Of a stretch of 7,298 nucleotides of DNA, positions 5,744 to 7,298 are shown piece after piece. Below the pieces are notes generated by a model. It ran no database searches and was not told the DNA's origin. It saw only the letters and a program-made list of their open reading frames with translations. The stretch is from positions 1 to 7,298 of the forward strand of contig PXEJ01000139.1 of assembly GCA_003566215.1 (NCBI GenBank), given 5' to 3'. Made by a program: the position numbers and the translations under genes. Numbering within the stretch: the stretch's first letter is position 1; each line of letters opens with the position of its first letter. The DNA is from Cyanobacteria bacterium T3Sed10_376R1m (lineage in GTDB: Bacteria > Cyanobacteriota > Cyanobacteriia > Cyanobacteriales > Cyanobacteriaceae).

Positions 5744-7009
5744 ATGAATAATCCTCTGAGCATACATCAAGCAGTACAACAACAAAACATTAAATTAGTA
5801 AAGCAACTATTAGTTCAAAAAAATATTGTCAATTGTCAAGATAAGAACACCAATACTCCAATTATCTGCGCCGTAAAAACAGGTAATATTCAAATTAGCC
5901 AAATGTTAATACAAGCAGGAGCCGATTTAAATTATCAAAACTCTCCTCACCAAATGTCAGCTTTGATGTATGCCTGTGGCAAAAATATACCTCGAATGTG
6001 TCAGCTACTAATTAATAATGGTGCTGATGTAAACTTAGTTAATGACGATCGCACTCCACCATTAATGATAGCCTGTTACTTAGGATTTACCGAAATAGTA
6101 ACAATACTTTTAGATGCGGGGGCAAAAGTCAACGTTCAAGACATAGATGGAGATACTCCCCTATGTCTTGCCATCAAAAAAAATCATCATGAAATTGTCA
6201 CTCTACTCATAAATCACGGAGCAGATGCTTATTTTGACGAAGGTGCACTCAATCTAGCTATTGATTACCACAACTTAGAAATGATCAAAACCCTATTAAA
6301 AACCAACATTGACATTAACATAGGTAATCGAGATGGAGTTACTCCCTTGATGAATGCTAGCGCCCAAGGAAACATCGAAATAGTGAGAATGCTAATAGAA
6401 TCAGGAGCAAATATTAATCAACAAGATAGGGAAGGGGAAAGTGCTTTACATTTAGGTTGTTTAGAAGGACATTTTCAAGTCGTCCAAACTTTATTAAATC
6501 ACCATGCCACCGTTGACATACTCAATCAAGAAAGAGATACCCCCCTTATCATCGCCTCATTACAAGGTCATAGTGAGATAGTTGCTCAGTTACTAAATCA
6601 TGGAGCAAATCCCAACTATTGCAATAATCCTGATACTCCTCTGAGTTTAGCAATTATTAATAATTGGCAAGAAATTACCTGTTATCTATTACAAGCTGGG
6701 GCAAATCCTAATGCTCGTTTAGCCGATGGTAAAACTATTTTAATGAAACTATGTGACCAAAATAATGTAGATATGATTCGCTGTTTTCTTCGGTTTGGTG
6801 CTGATGTGAACCTAGAAGATAGAGGAGGTGGCACAGCTTTGATGTGGGCGGCCCATCGTGGTCATTTAGAAGGGGTTAAATTATTATTAGGTGTGGAAGG
6901 GATTAATATTAATCACCGTAACAATCAAGGTTACACCGCAGCAAGTTTGGCTGAATATAATCAATTCCATCATGTCTGTGACTTTATCAAAAATCACAAT
7001 TTAGACTAA
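5744..7009 (+). CDS. Ankyrin-repeat protein (about 13 repeat units)
   Basis: Almost the whole 421-residue protein is a stack of ankyrin repeats, a helix-turn-helix scaffold that binds other proteins; no enzymatic domain is present. Units by eye: 1-31 (N-cap), 32-64, 65-98, 99-131, 132-164, 165-193 (short, degenerate), 194-226, 227-259, 260-292, 293-324, 325-357, 358-391 and 392-421 (C-cap). The consensus is clear, for example DGVTPLMNASAQGNIEIVRM (197-216) and GGGTALMWAAHRGHLEGVKL (361-380), with GA(D/N)xN loops ending most units. There is no signal peptide or membrane segment, so it is probably cytoplasmic. Start: the only ATG before the first unit; no Shine-Dalgarno. Base composition resembles its neighbours, so no sign of recent transfer. 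Unit 6 lacks the usual TPL motif and is four residues short, dividing the array into two blocks. The partner cannot be told from the neighbours: rpsP lies divergent upstream and a partial membrane-protein gene is convergent downstream. Confidence 0.95.
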   Translation: MNNPLSIHQAVQQQNIKLVKQLLVQKNIVNCQDKNTNTPIICAVKTGNIQISQMLIQAGADLNYQNSPHQMSALMYACGKNIPRMCQLLINNGADVNLVNDDRTPPLMIACYLGFTEIVTILLDAGAKVNVQDIDGDTPLCLAIKKNHHEIVTLLINHGADAYFDEGALNLAIDYHNLEMIKTLLKTNIDINIGNRDGVTPLMNASAQGNIEIVRMLIESGANINQQDREGESALHLGCLEGHFQVVQTLLNHHATVDILNQERDTPLIIASLQGHSEIVAQLLNHGANPNYCNNPDTPLSLAIINNWQEITCYLLQAGANPNARLADGKTILMKLCDQNNVDMIRCFLRFGADVNLEDRGGGTALMWAAHRGHLEGVKLLLGVEGININHRNNQGYTAASLAEYNQFHHVCDFIKNHNLD

Positions 7010-7060
7010 AAAATGTGAACATTTCCAGAATGCAGATCAAGTTTTAGAAATGAAAAACTT

Positions 7061-7088
7061 ATCAGTATCTATTTTTGATAGACATGAT
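7061..7088 (-). terminator. Possible terminator for the right-edge minus-strand gene
   Basis: TCTAT (7068-7072) pairs with ATAGA (7078-7082) around a five-base loop. After a small internal loop, ATCA (7061-7064) pairs with TGAT (7085-7088). Read on the minus strand, AAGTTTTT follows at once. The stem is short and AT-rich, so this is tentative. No good terminator is visible for the ankyrin gene: the palindrome AAATGT-GA-ACATTT at 7011-7024 has no T run. Confidence 0.28.
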
Positions 7089-7172
7089 TATTCTTCAAAA
7101 TAAGCAGTAATACCAAATCCTAAACTGAAAGTAAACTAATAACTATCATCAACCCCAGTAATTTTGAGTATG

Positions 7173-7298
7173 TCAGCTAATCTTTCTCCGTTCTTTTAAT
7201 AACAACAGACGTTGAAGTCGAACTCGATTGTAACGCTGTACCCATAAACAAGGCAAGTTCAAAGCTGTTCCCACGACCAAATTTATCAGAAATCCCCA
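7173..7298 (-). CDS. C-terminal fragment of a membrane-associated protein, possibly CrtO-type acyltransferase
   Basis: The minus strand is open from the right edge to a TGA at 7173-7175, giving the last 41 residues of a gene whose start is outside the window. The fragment starts WGFLINLVVGTALNLPCLWV, a hydrophobic helix, then QRYNRVRLQRLL and a basic KERRKIS end. An NLP-x-x-x-x-QRYNR-x-R-x-RLL ending of this kind recalls, from memory, the C-terminus of the glycosyl-4,4'-diaponeurosporenoate acyltransferase (CrtO) family, integral membrane proteins of carotenoid modification, which also have poorly characterised homologues in bacteria without staphyloxanthin. This assignment rests on one short motif and is tentative; that a coding end exists here is better supported, by the continuous frame with a typical helix and basic tail. 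It is convergent with the ankyrin gene across 163 nt. Confidence 0.6.
   Translation of the reverse strand, partial: WGFLINLVVGTALNLPCLWVQRYNRVRLQRLLLLKERRKIS

Noticed and set aside
7011..7024. Palindrome AAATGT-GA-ACATTT as a terminator of the ankyrin gene
   Set aside because: The stem is short and AT-rich, the centre is only two bases (five pairs with a tetraloop at best), and no T run follows.

Overview
The window looks like a piece of a cyanobacterial chromosome. It is AT-rich, it carries three exact copies of the HIP1 octamer GCGATCGC (795, 2271, 4085), its genes mostly lack a clear Shine-Dalgarno sequence, and rsmH stands alone rather than in a dcw (mraZ-rsmH-fts-mur) cluster. The AT bias and protein style would fit the Cyanobacterium/Geminocystis/Crocosphaera range, but that is an impression, not a placement.

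Layout, left to right. (1) 1-518, minus: the N-terminal 172 codons of an acidic, membrane-anchored protein of unknown function, cut by the left edge. (2) 519-611: a short divergent promoter region with a consensus -35 and an inverted repeat. (3) 612-1484, plus: rsmH, the 16S rRNA m4C1402 methyltransferase. (4) 1532-3292, minus: a family 5 substrate-binding lipoprotein, convergent with rsmH and without permease or ATPase neighbours. (5) 3293-3553: a divergent intergenic region. (6) 3554-4624, plus: an MscS-family mechanosensitive channel. It is convergent with the next operon, and an AT-rich hairpin that can work in both directions lies between them. (7) 5330-4670, minus: rpsP followed by a KH-domain RNA-binding protein (khpA/ylqC type) overlapping it by 8 nt. 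(8) 5331-5743: a 413-nt gap with a heptamer tandem repeat and an unexplained 80-codon open frame. (9) 5744-7009, plus: a 421-residue protein made almost entirely of ankyrin repeats. (10) 7010-7172: a convergent gap. (11) 7173-7298, minus: the last 41 codons of a membrane-associated protein cut by the right edge.

The genes fall into a translation/ribosome theme (rsmH, rpsP, khpA) and an envelope theme (the anchored acidic protein, the peptide-type binding protein, the MscS channel, the right-edge protein). They are mostly separate transcription units on alternating strands; only rpsP-khpA is clearly an operon. I see no phage, IS, CRISPR, tRNA or rRNA. I found no convincing new multi-gene system. 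The points most worth a second look are the truncated acidic protein, the ankyrin array with one degenerate unit, the start-less open frame at 5467-5709, and the small regulatory inverted repeats.
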